From Microcaldota archaeon (lineage in GTDB: Archaea > B1Sed10-29 > B47-G15), in the NCBI GenBank assembly GCA_003660975.1, contig QMVG01000003.1:53235-117234 (forward strand): DNA of 64,000 nucleotides, written 5' to 3'. Numbering within the stretch: position 1 is the stretch's first letter; the number at the start of each line of letters is the position of its first letter. Below, one piece after another: positions 28,867 through 38,171 of the stretch. The notes below the pieces were generated by a model, which worked only from the letters and a program-made list of their open reading frames with translations, had not been told where the DNA came from and did not search any database. The translations under genes were made by a program, and so were the position numbers.

Positions 28867-29062
28867 GCGTAAGGTCATTGAAATTCTTAAAAATAATGGA
28901 TTTAAGAAAGTCAGATCAGGCAAACACATAACATTCAAAAGAAAAGACGAGGGTGGCCATATATTGACAACATGGGTACCGCACCATAAAGAGATTACGG
29001 TATTCGTTATAGAACATATAATCAAACAGACAAGGAAATCACGAGATGAGTTTGAAATTTAA
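28841..29062 (+). CDS. hicA: HicA-like mRNA interferase toxin
   Basis: LRVLPKRKVIEILKNNGFKKVRSGKHITFKRKDEGGHILTTWVPHHKEI; overlaps hicB. Confidence 0.85.
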   Translation: MPKLRVLPKRKVIEILKNNGFKKVRSGKHITFKRKDEGGHILTTWVPHHKEITVFVIEHIIKQTRKSRDEFEI

Positions 29063-29128
29063 TAATTTATACACTAAGACTCTCGGTTTATTATTTACTA
29101 ATGTTTATCACAGCAAATCTTTTTAAGT

Positions 29129-29782
29129 GTGGATGTATTATTGCAGTGTATGATAGATGTTAACGCCATCACCTCTGGATTTTCATGGGAAACTGCATAT
29201 GTAACGCTACGGCCTTTGTTTTTCTTTCTTATGGGCATGGTTTTGTATTCTATTTTTATCTATAAAATGTACAGGTTTGTTGCCAGCAGAGACCTTTTTG
29301 GTAAGAAGGGCAGATATCAGAGCATAAGAGACAGGATAGACACTGGAAAGGGCAGCATAAAAAGAGCAGTATTGCGCTTTCTTGAATACATCTTTTTGTT
29401 TCCTTTTCTCGTTTTTATCTTCTTTGCGTTCTTTTTTATTATGCTTGTGTTCCTCTCTAAAAACCCAAATGTTGAAAATCTAATGCTTGTGGCTATGGCC
29501 ATTGTGGGGGCGGTTAGAATAAGCTCCTACTATTCAGAAGACCTTTCAAGAGATTTAGCTAAGATGCTCCCTTTTGCCGTTCTTGGTTTGTACATAACAG
29601 AGATATACCCGTTCTCATTTTCAAATTCCATAGACGCAGTGCTAATAGCTCTAAATAACACATCACTTTGGGTAATGCTTCTATACTATCTTATTTTTAT
29701 AATACTGCTTGAATTTTCAATGCGTGTGTTGTACCTAATCTACTCAAAGCTTAGCTCTGGCTATGAAATACCAGAAAGCTGA
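29129..29782 (+). CDS. Integral membrane protein
   Basis: Multiple hydrophobic segments, 217 aa. Confidence 0.7.
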   Translation: MDVLLQCMIDVNAITSGFSWETAYVTLRPLFFFLMGMVLYSIFIYKMYRFVASRDLFGKKGRYQSIRDRIDTGKGSIKRAVLRFLEYIFLFPFLVFIFFAFFFIMLVFLSKNPNVENLMLVAMAIVGAVRISSYYSEDLSRDLAKMLPFAVLGLYITEIYPFSFSNSIDAVLIALNNTSLWVMLLYYLIFIILLEFSMRVLYLIYSKLSSGYEIPES

Positions 29783-29783
29783 T

Positions 29784-29987
29784 TTACTTTATGTAAGCTG
29801 AGTAGAGAGGTTTTACTGCTGCCAATACAGATAACAATAGCCAATACCACTTGTATTCAATTACTATGTCAGGTATCAAAGCAGCCACAAAGAAAGCAAA
29901 TAAGAAAGCAGACAGCTTTACAAAGCTAATGTCAATTGCCTTCAATTTTTTAACTTTTTCATCAAAGTATTTACACATATGGAACAC
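29784..29987 (-). CDS. Small membrane protein
   Basis: 67 aa, two TM; start may be internal (MCKYFDEK). Confidence 0.5.
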   Translation of the reverse strand: MFHMCKYFDEKVKKLKAIDISFVKLSAFLFAFFVAALIPDIVIEYKWYWLLLSVLAAVKPLYSAYIK

Positions 29988-30021
29988 CCTTTATCTGCAA
30001 GCATTTAGTTTTTAAATACCT

Positions 30022-31395
30022 ATGTCTTATATTAGCTATATGAGGTTTTACATTGTAGCGTTGCTGTTATTCTCTTTGATGGGAAGTGCAGCGGCAGATA
30101 TATGTAGCGGAAATATGAGCATTGCCGCCCTGTACTATGACAGTGGAAGGACATCGCTTGCTGCTTCGAGCTATCAAAGAGCTGCCATTTGTTTTGAGAA
30201 GGATAAAAATTATTACCTGGCCTACGATAACTATGAAAATGCTGCTAATCTTTACTTGTCTCTGGGAGAATACGATAAGGCAGTGGCCAATTACATAAAT
30301 GCTTCTTCAAATGCCGAGAGAGTTGGACGGTTGAGAGAGGCAGGAAATTTTTATACACTGGCTGCAGATACTGAAATGAAAAAAAGGAAAAGTAGCAGTG
30401 ATTTAATTTTCCAGTTCTACGACGCTGCTATTAAAGATTATCAAGATGCCAATGAGAGGAAGCTTGCGATAAGTGTTGCAGAGAAAGCTCTTAACTTCTC
30501 AATTGAGACGGGCAATGTAAACGCCTCCCTGCATTACTTTGACAAGCTTTCATCTCTTCACGCTCTTATGAGAGATTATAAAAGTGCTTGCTATTACCTG
30601 AAAGAAAAAGCAGTGTATATGGAGAAGGAGAATGAGGGTTATGAAGATACAGCAGATGCTTATTTTGAAGCAGCAAGGTGCTATTTGGAGGAGTTAGAGA
30701 ACAGAAGCCTTTGCTCTGAAAATGTGGAAAAAGCCAAAGCTGTCGTTCTCGGAAGGAATGCAGGTCTTGAAGCCTTTTACGAGGCGGGCATTGCCAACTG
30801 TTATAAGGGAAGCAGAGACCAGCTTCATGCTTATGCTTGTTTCAAGCACATGAGAAAATCAGCAGAGCTATATGAGAAAATGGGGAATTTATCAGCAGCT
30901 GCGGACAAGTATAAAGAATCAGCTGAATGTTTTTCACTTGTGAAAGACATCTCGGAGATGGCTAAATCTGAAGTAAAGGAAAGTTATCTAAAATGCATAT
31001 CTCTTTATTCTGCTCTAAGCTACGATGCACAGATTAAAGGAAACAGCAATAAGGCCTCCCAATACGCTGAATTGATGAAGGCATGTGCCAAAGGCCGTGA
31101 TGACTGGAAAGCTTTTGAGAGTTTTTTGAATAATTATATATATGCATTGCAAACAGGAGAAAACATATCTGAATATGATATAAAGACACTTATTAGCAAC
31201 CCTTCCTCCCCCATAGCTGTTAATAAAACAGCAGAGCAGCCAGTTAGCAGCCAGACAGAGAAGGAGGATTATTCATGGCTTTACGTCTCGCTGATTGTTT
31301 TGGTGCTAATAGTGGTCTCAGCGCTCTATTTCCTGCTGGGCAAAAAAGGGAAGAAAGAGGAAATCAAGAAAAAGAATGAGCTGGATTTCGCATAA
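30022..31395 (+). CDS. Exported TPR/SNAP-like repeat protein with C-terminal TM
   Basis: Signal peptide; repeats YLAYDNYENAANLYLSLGEYDKAVANYINASSNAER; C-terminal TM. Confidence 0.8.
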   Translation: MSYISYMRFYIVALLLFSLMGSAAADICSGNMSIAALYYDSGRTSLAASSYQRAAICFEKDKNYYLAYDNYENAANLYLSLGEYDKAVANYINASSNAERVGRLREAGNFYTLAADTEMKKRKSSSDLIFQFYDAAIKDYQDANERKLAISVAEKALNFSIETGNVNASLHYFDKLSSLHALMRDYKSACYYLKEKAVYMEKENEGYEDTADAYFEAARCYLEELENRSLCSENVEKAKAVVLGRNAGLEAFYEAGIANCYKGSRDQLHAYACFKHMRKSAELYEKMGNLSAAADKYKESAECFSLVKDISEMAKSEVKESYLKCISLYSALSYDAQIKGNSNKASQYAELMKACAKGRDDWKAFESFLNNYIYALQTGENISEYDIKTLISNPSSPIAVNKTAEQPVSSQTEKEDYSWLYVSLIVLVLIVVSALYFLLGKKGKKEEIKKKNELDFA

Positions 31396-31440
31396 TAAAC
31401 TTTAAAAAGCCCTTATCACTTCTAGTATGGGGGTGTGTCT

Positions 31441-31689
31441 ATGCTTGACGAAAAGAGGATTGCTCTTGCAGCTGGCGTGAGCTGGGCAGTTTTTATGCTC
31501 TTTCTGTGGACCGGTGTTTATTTCTTTAACTACGGCACTGAGCTCATGCTTGTTTTCAGCAGTATATACCTGGGCTTTGATGCAAGTATGGCCGGGCTTT
31601 TGCTTGGTATGATATGGGGGTTCGTAGACATCTTTATAGGTGCTTACATCTTTGCCTATATCTACAACTGGCTCGGCAAGAAAAAGTAA
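31441..31689 (+). CDS. Small membrane protein (holin-like)
   Basis: Two TM: GLLLGMIWGFVDIFIGAYIFAYIYNWL. Confidence 0.65.
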   Translation: MLDEKRIALAAGVSWAVFMLFLWTGVYFFNYGTELMLVFSSIYLGFDASMAGLLLGMIWGFVDIFIGAYIFAYIYNWLGKKK

Positions 31690-31702
31690 AACAAGAGCAG
31701 GT

Positions 31703-31822
31703 GCCTAGGCAGCTTACTGTCCTTCCCGCACAGAAGTGCAGTACCAGACAGTACGCAGGAGGGCTTAACTTCCGGGTTCGGCATGAGTCCGGGTGTTTCC
31801 CCTCCGCTATGGCCGCCAGGCG
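31703..31822 (-). rRNA. rrf: 5S rRNA (boundaries approximate)
   Basis: Minus strand GCCTGGCGGCCATAGCGGAGGGGAAACACCCGGACTCATGCCGAACCCGGAAGTTAAGCCC...; own TATA TTTATATAATA upstream (31843-31853). Confidence 0.95.
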
Positions 31823-31876
31823 TTATCTTTTTGATTTAAGTATTATATAAACTTATCTATATTCTGCAAAAGATTA

Positions 31877-32503
31877 TCAAGAAAACCACTGCTTTCTCCT
31901 TTTCTTTTCTATTTCAGACAGTTTTATCTTCTCCATTTCTTCCTTTCTGTCTTTTATCCTTTGGAGGAGAAACAATTTTTTATCCAATTTCTCTGCAACT
32001 TCCTTGTTTATTTTCAACAGCTCCTCTCTCTTTTCCTTTCGCAGCTTTTCAATATCCTCAAGGGCCTTTTTGTCACCAGTCTTTATTTTGCTTTTATAGT
32101 CCTCCAAAGCCTCTAAGTAATCAGATAATTCCTTTTCTTTTTCCTCTGCCCATTTAATTGTTTTATCTATGTCCTCTATAATCTCCTTGTCTTTTTTTAT
32201 CCACTCTTCCCTTTGTTTTAGATATCTTATATCATAGAGCAAGTCCTTTAACATATCCAGTTCTTCCCTTCTCTTTAGGTTCTGCGTACTGTTCAAAAGT
32301 GCCCTTGTTTTTTCTATGGCCTCGTCTATTTCATAAAGCTCTGGATCTCCCATTCTCAAGGTATCTTCAATAATCCTTCTCGCTGCATTTCCCTCTTCAA
32401 TATTTCTTATAATACGCCTCTTTCTATTCCTGTGCAACCTGTTATGAACGCCTCTTGCCATTGCAGCCTCACCACCGCCTTTTAATTTCTGGCACCTTCT
32501 CAA
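31877..32503 (-). CDS. Hypothetical coiled-coil protein
   Basis: Lys/Glu-rich; likely start at internal MARGVHNRLHRNRKRR. Confidence 0.6.
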   Translation of the reverse strand: MRRCQKLKGGGEAAMARGVHNRLHRNRKRRIIRNIEEGNAARRIIEDTLRMGDPELYEIDEAIEKTRALLNSTQNLKRREELDMLKDLLYDIRYLKQREEWIKKDKEIIEDIDKTIKWAEEKEKELSDYLEALEDYKSKIKTGDKKALEDIEKLRKEKREELLKINKEVAEKLDKKLFLLQRIKDRKEEMEKIKLSEIEKKRRKQWFS

Positions 32504-32756
32504 GCAAAGGATACAAACGTTTGCCTAGTTCTGCAATTCTTCTCTGTATGTCTTCTATTTCTCTTTCTATATCCCCTCTTTTCCTCACATCTCTTTCACT
32601 GTTATACTTCTGTTTTAGCGCTCTTTCCTTCTCACTCAACTGCTGTGTCCTAAAATTTATGTTGTTTATTTCATCTATAATCTTTTTATATTCCTCCTTA
32701 ATGGCCCTCTTTTTAGCCTCCACTCTGCTTTTTCTTCCCATATATCCTACCCACAT
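32469..32756 (-). CDS. Hypothetical coiled-coil protein
   Basis: 95 aa, MGRKSRVEAKKRAIKEEYKKI. Confidence 0.6.
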   Translation of the reverse strand: MWVGYMGRKSRVEAKKRAIKEEYKKIIDEINNINFRTQQLSEKERALKQKYNSERDVRKRGDIEREIEDIQRRIAELGKRLYPLLEKVPEIKRRW

Positions 32757-32812
32757 GATTTTGCTATATTAAAGGGTGAAAAGATTAAAAAGCTGTATGG
32801 CCTTATCTTCTT

Positions 32813-33364
32813 ATGAAGTTTGTCCTGGATACCTCTGCCTTTACAAGCGTTGGGAAGAGTAAGAAGGAAACAGACTCCCACATAAAGAATTTTGCTGACT
32901 GCATAGCAAAAGATAAGGAGAACGAGTATTATATGCCAAAGACTGTTTGGCAGGAGCTTGAAAAGGTTCTGATAACAAGAGGCACAGATGAAAGCATTAT
33001 TGAGCAAATAAGAAAGGCTATAATAATAAGGCAACCTTCAAGAATGGAGCTGCATATCCCGGCACAGTTTGTCAATGATTTTGTTTCTGAGTTTAGGCAG
33101 AGAATCAATAGAGGTTTGAGGGAGGCAGAGAAAGCAGTGCTTGAAAAAAGCAAGAATGTTAATAGACCTGATGAAGAGGTTATCCACGATTTGAGAGACA
33201 GGTATAGGACAGTGATGAGGCAAGGCCTCATAGATTCAGAGGAAGATTTAGACGTGCTTCTGCTTGCAAAAGAGATATCAGCCATGATAATTGCTAATGA
33301 CAAAGGCATAGAAAAATGGGCGGATAAGTGGGGCATCCCATATATGAGCTCTGCTGCGGATTAA
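32813..33364 (+). CDS. HARP-type protein-only RNase P (PIN-like; 'RNA ligase partner' family)
   Basis: FVLDTSAFT; EYYMPKTVWQEL; IIRQPSRMELHIPAQFVNDFVSEFRQRINRGLREAEKA; LRDRYRTVMRQGLIDSEEDLDVLLLAKEISAMIIANDKGIEKWADKWGI. Confidence 0.88.
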   Translation: MKFVLDTSAFTSVGKSKKETDSHIKNFADCIAKDKENEYYMPKTVWQELEKVLITRGTDESIIEQIRKAIIIRQPSRMELHIPAQFVNDFVSEFRQRINRGLREAEKAVLEKSKNVNRPDEEVIHDLRDRYRTVMRQGLIDSEEDLDVLLLAKEISAMIIANDKGIEKWADKWGIPYMSSAAD

Positions 33365-33918
33365 ATTATCTTGAGCAGGTCTGCTTTTGTAACAATCCCC
33401 TTTATTTTGCCTTTATCCATTATCATCACAGCTGGGGCATTTTTGAGCATTGAGGAGATAATATTTAATGGAGCAGTCTCACTCGTGCTTGGCAGCGGCT
33501 CTTCCAATGCTTCTCGCACTTTCATTTTCTTCACTTTATTGGCTCCTTTGTTATTTATCAAATCGCTTATGCCTGTTTCTGTTATGCTTCCTATAATCCT
33601 CCCTTTTTCCTCCACAGGCATTTGAGAAATATTGTATTTTTTCATTTTCTTCGCAACGCTGTCAAGGCTGTCACCAGGATGTGCTTTTATCACTCTTCTG
33701 TTCATTACGTCCCTGGCCAATATGACTCTGCTTGGTTTTCTTTCAAGAGCCCTAAATATCTTAACCACATTGGAATAAGAAGGGTCTGTTGTTCCTGTCT
33801 CTATCTTGGCTATCAAAGATTGGCTGACTCCCGCCATTTTAGCCAGTTCCATTTGTTTTAGGCCCAATGCTATCCTTCTTCTTTTAATCTCAGATAGGTC
33901 TGGAAGTTCCATAACCAC
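33361..33918 (-). CDS. XRE-type HTH + CBS-domain regulator
   Basis: LKQMELAKMAGVSQSLIAKIETGTTDPSYSNVVKI plus CBS pair. Confidence 0.9.
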   Translation of the reverse strand: MVMELPDLSEIKRRRIALGLKQMELAKMAGVSQSLIAKIETGTTDPSYSNVVKIFRALERKPSRVILARDVMNRRVIKAHPGDSLDSVAKKMKKYNISQMPVEEKGRIIGSITETGISDLINNKGANKVKKMKVREALEEPLPSTSETAPLNIISSMLKNAPAVMIMDKGKIKGIVTKADLLKII

Positions 33919-34004
33919 CCAACCAGCAAAAGCAGATAGATATATCTGCCCCCTTTAATTACTCTCATAATATTGAATTAGGTTATTTATATTCTTATCG
34001 GAAT

Positions 34005-35573
34005 TTAGGTATAAACTATAAGTCCCTTGTCCTCGTCAAACTCCTCCAACACTATCCTGGTCAGCTCAATAGGGCTGTTTTTCTTGAGGAATTGCTTTGC
34101 TGCTTCAAGCTTTCTCCTGCTTTCTGCATATACTGTGAGTATCTTCTGCCCCCTCTTGATTTTATCCCCTTTTTCAACATGGAGCATTATGCCTGCTCCC
34201 TTATTGTGTGGGGCTCCTGCTAACCTAGCAGCTGTTGACAAAACAGCAGTATTCATATAGTGTATCCTGCCCTGCCTTCCAGCTTTCAAGACATACCTAT
34301 AACTTCCCACATTGATGTCATCTGATTTGATATTGGGGTCGCCTCCCTGGGCTTTTATTATCTGCTTCAGCTTTTTGTATGCCTTTCCAGATTCAAATAT
34401 ACCTCTGGCCATCTCATAGCCCTTTCCCTTTTTGGCTTTTCCAACCATTTCCAGCAGTATGCCTGCCATAGTAAGCCCCTTTTCCAGAACCTCTGGATTT
34501 GCTGGCTTTCCCTCATATAACCTTAAAATCTCTCTTGCTTCAAGAGCTGGCCCCATAGCATCTCCAACAGGGTCAAAACCAGGAGTAATTATACAGTGAA
34601 TCTTTATTCCCAACTGTTTGCCTATTCTTATGAATTTCCTGGCCAAATCCTCTGCTTCCTTTCTCGTTCTTACCTTCGCACCGTGTCCAACACTTATATC
34701 TATAAGGCAATGCGTCGCCCCAACTGCCTTCTTTTTTGCCAATATTGAGGAGATAAGATTTGGCTTCGAGTCAATTTTTAAAGGGTGTTCTATCCTAATT
34801 ATTTTGTCATCAGCAGCAGCCAAGCTTACAGCTCCTCCCCAAACAATACATGCATTGCACTTTCTAACAGTTTCCAGTATCTGCCTTTTGTTTAATGCAA
34901 CAGGAGCCAATACCTCCATGGTGTCAGCAGTTCCAGCAGGCGATGTTATTGACCTAGATGACGTTTTTGCTATTGTTAAACCTGCTGCAGCTATAACAGG
35001 GACTATAATGAGAGTGGTTCTGTTGCCAGGCACTCCTCCTATGGAGTGCTTGTCCACTACTATCTTCTTCTTTAATCTTATGGTGTCGCCACTTTTCACA
35101 ATCGCTCTTGTTAGGGCTATTATCTCTCTATCGCTCATTCCCCTTATGCTGGTGGCTGTTATAAAAGCAGCTGTTTCAATGTCTGTGAGGTTGTCTTCCA
35201 TTATGTCATTTATTATGCTGTGTATTTCTTTTTCTTTCAGTTCGTAGCCATCTATTTTTTTCTTTATATACCTAACACTTTCGGGTTTTTCAACAGGCTC
35301 TATTTTTACGATGTCTCCATTTTTTACATTCAAGACATCCTTTACCTCTTTAAACAGTCCTATCTGCCCTTTCTTAACAAATGTGTTGGTTATGTTCGCC
35401 GTACAAGTAACCTCTTTTCTTTTGAATTTTACCTTTATTCTGTCATCCCTGCTTACATCCAAATCTGCTGCGTCATCTTCGTGAAATGCTATTATATATT
35501 TTCCTTGGGCAGATATGTCTATGGATTTTACCTTGAAGTCATATCTCATGATACTGCTTACTCCTGTTGCCAA
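34005..35573 (-). CDS. deoA: AMP phosphorylase
   Basis: GGVPGNRTTLIIVPVIAAAGLTIAKTSSRSITSPAGTADTMEVL; archaeal N-terminal extension. Confidence 0.93.
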   Translation of the reverse strand: MATGVSSIMRYDFKVKSIDISAQGKYIIAFHEDDAADLDVSRDDRIKVKFKRKEVTCTANITNTFVKKGQIGLFKEVKDVLNVKNGDIVKIEPVEKPESVRYIKKKIDGYELKEKEIHSIINDIMEDNLTDIETAAFITATSIRGMSDREIIALTRAIVKSGDTIRLKKKIVVDKHSIGGVPGNRTTLIIVPVIAAAGLTIAKTSSRSITSPAGTADTMEVLAPVALNKRQILETVRKCNACIVWGGAVSLAAADDKIIRIEHPLKIDSKPNLISSILAKKKAVGATHCLIDISVGHGAKVRTRKEAEDLARKFIRIGKQLGIKIHCIITPGFDPVGDAMGPALEAREILRLYEGKPANPEVLEKGLTMAGILLEMVGKAKKGKGYEMARGIFESGKAYKKLKQIIKAQGGDPNIKSDDINVGSYRYVLKAGRQGRIHYMNTAVLSTAARLAGAPHNKGAGIMLHVEKGDKIKRGQKILTVYAESRRKLEAAKQFLKKNSPIELTRIVLEEFDEDKGLIVYT

Positions 35574-35622
35574 TTTAAAGCTTATGGAGAAGATTTATTA
35601 AACTGTAATATCTAATTAGCTT

Positions 35623-36057
35623 ATGACAAGAAGGCACAGTAAAGCAGACACTAGAAAAGCAAGAAAAAGAATCAATGAGTGGGACGTGCCTAAAGACGTA
35701 AAGCAAGCTTTGGAAGAATCTCCTAGCATGGTTGGAGCTTTGGCTGTTGAAGGCAAGTACTATATAAAATTGCCAGGCATGACAAAAAGAGTTAGTGAAG
35801 AAGAGTTCAGCCGCTTTGTACGCAGGTTTAGAAAATTTGACACAGAACTTCAAAAAGCATTTCAGAAAGAACGATCTAAAAATTTAGAGGCGAGGTCGGC
35901 ACTTAAGGACAAGGAGGAAGGCTCTGTCTTCATAGATGCCAATGGGAAAGCACATGTTAAAGCTTACGGAGACATTTTCCCAGAAAACAAAGTCCTCAAA
36001 TTGAGGAGCAAAGAAATGAGCTTGATTGAGAAGTTCTTTAAGATATTTGAAAGGTGA
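35623..36057 (+). CDS. Hypothetical basic protein
   Basis: 144 aa, MTRRHSKADTRKARKRINEW. Confidence 0.65.
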   Translation: MTRRHSKADTRKARKRINEWDVPKDVKQALEESPSMVGALAVEGKYYIKLPGMTKRVSEEEFSRFVRRFRKFDTELQKAFQKERSKNLEARSALKDKEEGSVFIDANGKAHVKAYGDIFPENKVLKLRSKEMSLIEKFFKIFER

Positions 36058-36354
36058 TTATACCATTAAATCAAGAGCTTCATGTCCCCTCATTCTTGAC
36101 TTTATTCCCAGTTTTCTTGCAGCACTGCTAACCCATGAAACCCTTTTTTCCATCATATCTTTAAAATCTCTAGCATTCCTTACTATGCAGGCAGCATCTC
36201 CCTCTCTTTCTATTTTTTCTTTGTTAAGGTAATCGCTGGCCAGATAGCCTTTTTCAGCCCTTATTATCAAAAGAGGCGTTCTACTGTCTCCTATTGCTAT
36301 TCTTATGCCAAGCGCAGCTCCGTGTTCGGTTTCTATAATCTCTGTTAATACCAT
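36058..36354 (-). CDS. DUF1805/YunC-like protein
   Basis: LLIIRAEKGYLASDYLNKEKIEREGDAACIVRNARDFKDMMEKRVSWVSSAARKLGIKSRMRGHEAL. Confidence 0.7.
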   Translation of the reverse strand: MVLTEIIETEHGAALGIRIAIGDSRTPLLIIRAEKGYLASDYLNKEKIEREGDAACIVRNARDFKDMMEKRVSWVSSAARKLGIKSRMRGHEALDLMV

Positions 36355-37211
36355 TTTCTTGCCTCCGTTAACCACGGGTATTTTTTCTCTGCTACTGCGA
36401 AGAGAGTATAAGCATTTAGATTGCCAAGCTCTGTAGAAACAAAGTCAATAAATTTAGCAGGTGTCAGGTCAAAGGCAGGGTTCATAATCTTTATTTTCTT
36501 CGGTGCGTTTCTCCATACCTCTGAGGCCTTTCTTTGCTCTATTTTTATATCTCTTTTGCTTTTGCTGGCATCTATTTTTAGTAGCTCTACCACCGCTCCC
36601 ACTTTTTTCCCATAGTCATGGGCTATTTTAGCCATCATTGCAGTGCCTATCTTGTTCATTATGCAGTTGTTGGCTGTTATCACATCCCCGCCCATAAGAA
36701 AGAAATCTACTTCTGCCATAAATTCCATTGCTGCTGAGTCAATTATGAATTTAACAGGAATGCCTTCAGATGCCAATTCCTTGGCTGTTATTCTGCCCTG
36801 GTATAATGGCCTTGTTTCAGTTACTATAACGTTGGGTTTCTTGCCTATTCTCTTGGCCTCTATTATACTTTCAACCACAAGTGATGAGTGGCAATGCGTC
36901 ATTATCGAGGACTTATCAGGGATTTTGGACGCGCAGTTTATTACTGCCTTTCTTTTAGCCTCTTTTATCATGGATATAAATTCGTCAACAGCGTCTTTTA
37001 TGCTCATCTTCACAGATGCGCTTTTTACAAAATTGAGGCCGTTGAAAAGAAGAGGTTCATTTGGTCTTGCTCTGCTTAGTATTCTTACTGCTTTATCCAG
37101 GTCTTTTTCGTCAATATGTCTAATTGCTTTGAGCCCTGCAATAGCTATATTTGTGGCTCCCTGGATTTTTATTGCTCTTATGCGCTCAGCAGTTTTCCTC
37201 ACAGTTTCCAT
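36345..37211 (-). CDS. Ribose-1,5-bisphosphate isomerase (eIF2B-related)
   Basis: RIRAIKIQGATNIAIAGLKAI; MTHCHSSLVVESI; VTETRPLYQGRITAKELASEGIPVKFIIDSAAMEFM; GGDVITANNCIMNKIGTAMMA. Confidence 0.85.
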   Translation of the reverse strand: METVRKTAERIRAIKIQGATNIAIAGLKAIRHIDEKDLDKAVRILSRARPNEPLLFNGLNFVKSASVKMSIKDAVDEFISMIKEAKRKAVINCASKIPDKSSIMTHCHSSLVVESIIEAKRIGKKPNVIVTETRPLYQGRITAKELASEGIPVKFIIDSAAMEFMAEVDFFLMGGDVITANNCIMNKIGTAMMAKIAHDYGKKVGAVVELLKIDASKSKRDIKIEQRKASEVWRNAPKKIKIMNPAFDLTPAKFIDFVSTELGNLNAYTLFAVAEKKYPWLTEARKWY

Positions 37212-37227
37212 TACTTAGAGAAAAGAA

Positions 37228-37803
37228 TTAGCTCTTTTTATTCTTATTCTCTCTTTGCCTTAGTATTTCGTCAAATTCGCTTCTTATTTGCCCTAATCTC
37301 TCTTTAGGATATTTTACTGTTTCAATACCAGCTTCCTTGAACAGCTGCAATGAGAAGTCATGCGGATAGTCTTCAATGTAATGGACCTTAACTATCCCAG
37401 CGTTTATTATGCTCTTTGCGCAGAAGACACAGGGGCTTGTTGTGGCGTACATCACAGCACCTTTTGTTGAATGTCCATGATAAGCAGCTTGCAGTATGGC
37501 ATTTTCTTCTGCATGCACTGCATAAGAATATTCTAAACCTTCGCCGCTCTTGAAGCCCATCTTTTTTCTGTTGCAATAACCCTTTTCAACACAGTTCCTT
37601 ATGCCTCTTGGGGCGCCATTGTATCCTGTGCTTATTATATGTTTGTCTTTCACTAGTATAGCTCCTGTGCGTCTGGATAAGCAAGTGCTCCTCGTCGAAA
37701 CGATGTCGGCAATCATCATGAAGTAGTCATCCCACGATTGCCTTTTTCTTTTCTCTATGAGCAACCACGGGCTTAGGTCTCTGACAGAACCAGAATATAC
37801 CAT
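37228..37803 (-). CDS. dCMP deaminase family protein
   Basis: GYNGAPRGIRNC; HAEENAILQAA; TTSPCVFCAKSIINAGI. Confidence 0.92.
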   Translation of the reverse strand: MVYSGSVRDLSPWLLIEKRKRQSWDDYFMMIADIVSTRSTCLSRRTGAILVKDKHIISTGYNGAPRGIRNCVEKGYCNRKKMGFKSGEGLEYSYAVHAEENAILQAAYHGHSTKGAVMYATTSPCVFCAKSIINAGIVKVHYIEDYPHDFSLQLFKEAGIETVKYPKERLGQIRSEFDEILRQRENKNKKS

Positions 37804-37880
37804 ATTTGTTCTTCTGTCTTTTCTTATTTTTAAAAGTTTTCAGCCAGTAAATTTATAAACGTAATAAACCTTTTCCATTT

Positions 37881-38171
37881 GTGAGAGGAGAAATTAGCTT
37901 AGATGAGAGGGCAGAAATCAAAAGGTACAAAAAGGACTTTCTAACATTGCTAGCTGTTAGTTTTCTTCTTTCTGTTTCAATGGTTGTTGTTATTTTGATG
38001 GCTGTAGATTTCTCAACGATAACAGGAAACATATACCTGTGGATAGTGCAGGGGGTGGTGGTTCTCACCACTCTTTTCTTCAGCTTAGCGTCATTATTCA
38101 AGTTCGTTTTTAGCTACGGGTGGGCAGAGGCCGAGTTTAAGAAATCTGAAGAAATTAGAAGATTACATTGA
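37881..38171 (+). CDS. Small membrane protein
   Basis: 96 aa, two TM, GTG start. Confidence 0.6.
   Translation: MRGEISLDERAEIKRYKKDFLTLLAVSFLLSVSMVVVILMAVDFSTITGNIYLWIVQGVVVLTTLFFSLASLFKFVFSYGWAEAEFKKSEEIRRLH

Noticed and set aside
31614-31850. 78-aa plus-strand ORF
   Set aside because: Runs across the 5S rRNA gene; not coding.
34618-35247. 209-aa plus-strand ORF
   Set aside because: Antisense shadow of the AMP phosphorylase gene; hydrophobic low-complexity translation typical of the opposite strand.
36643-37218. 191-aa plus-strand ORF
   Set aside because: Antisense shadow of the R15P isomerase-like gene.
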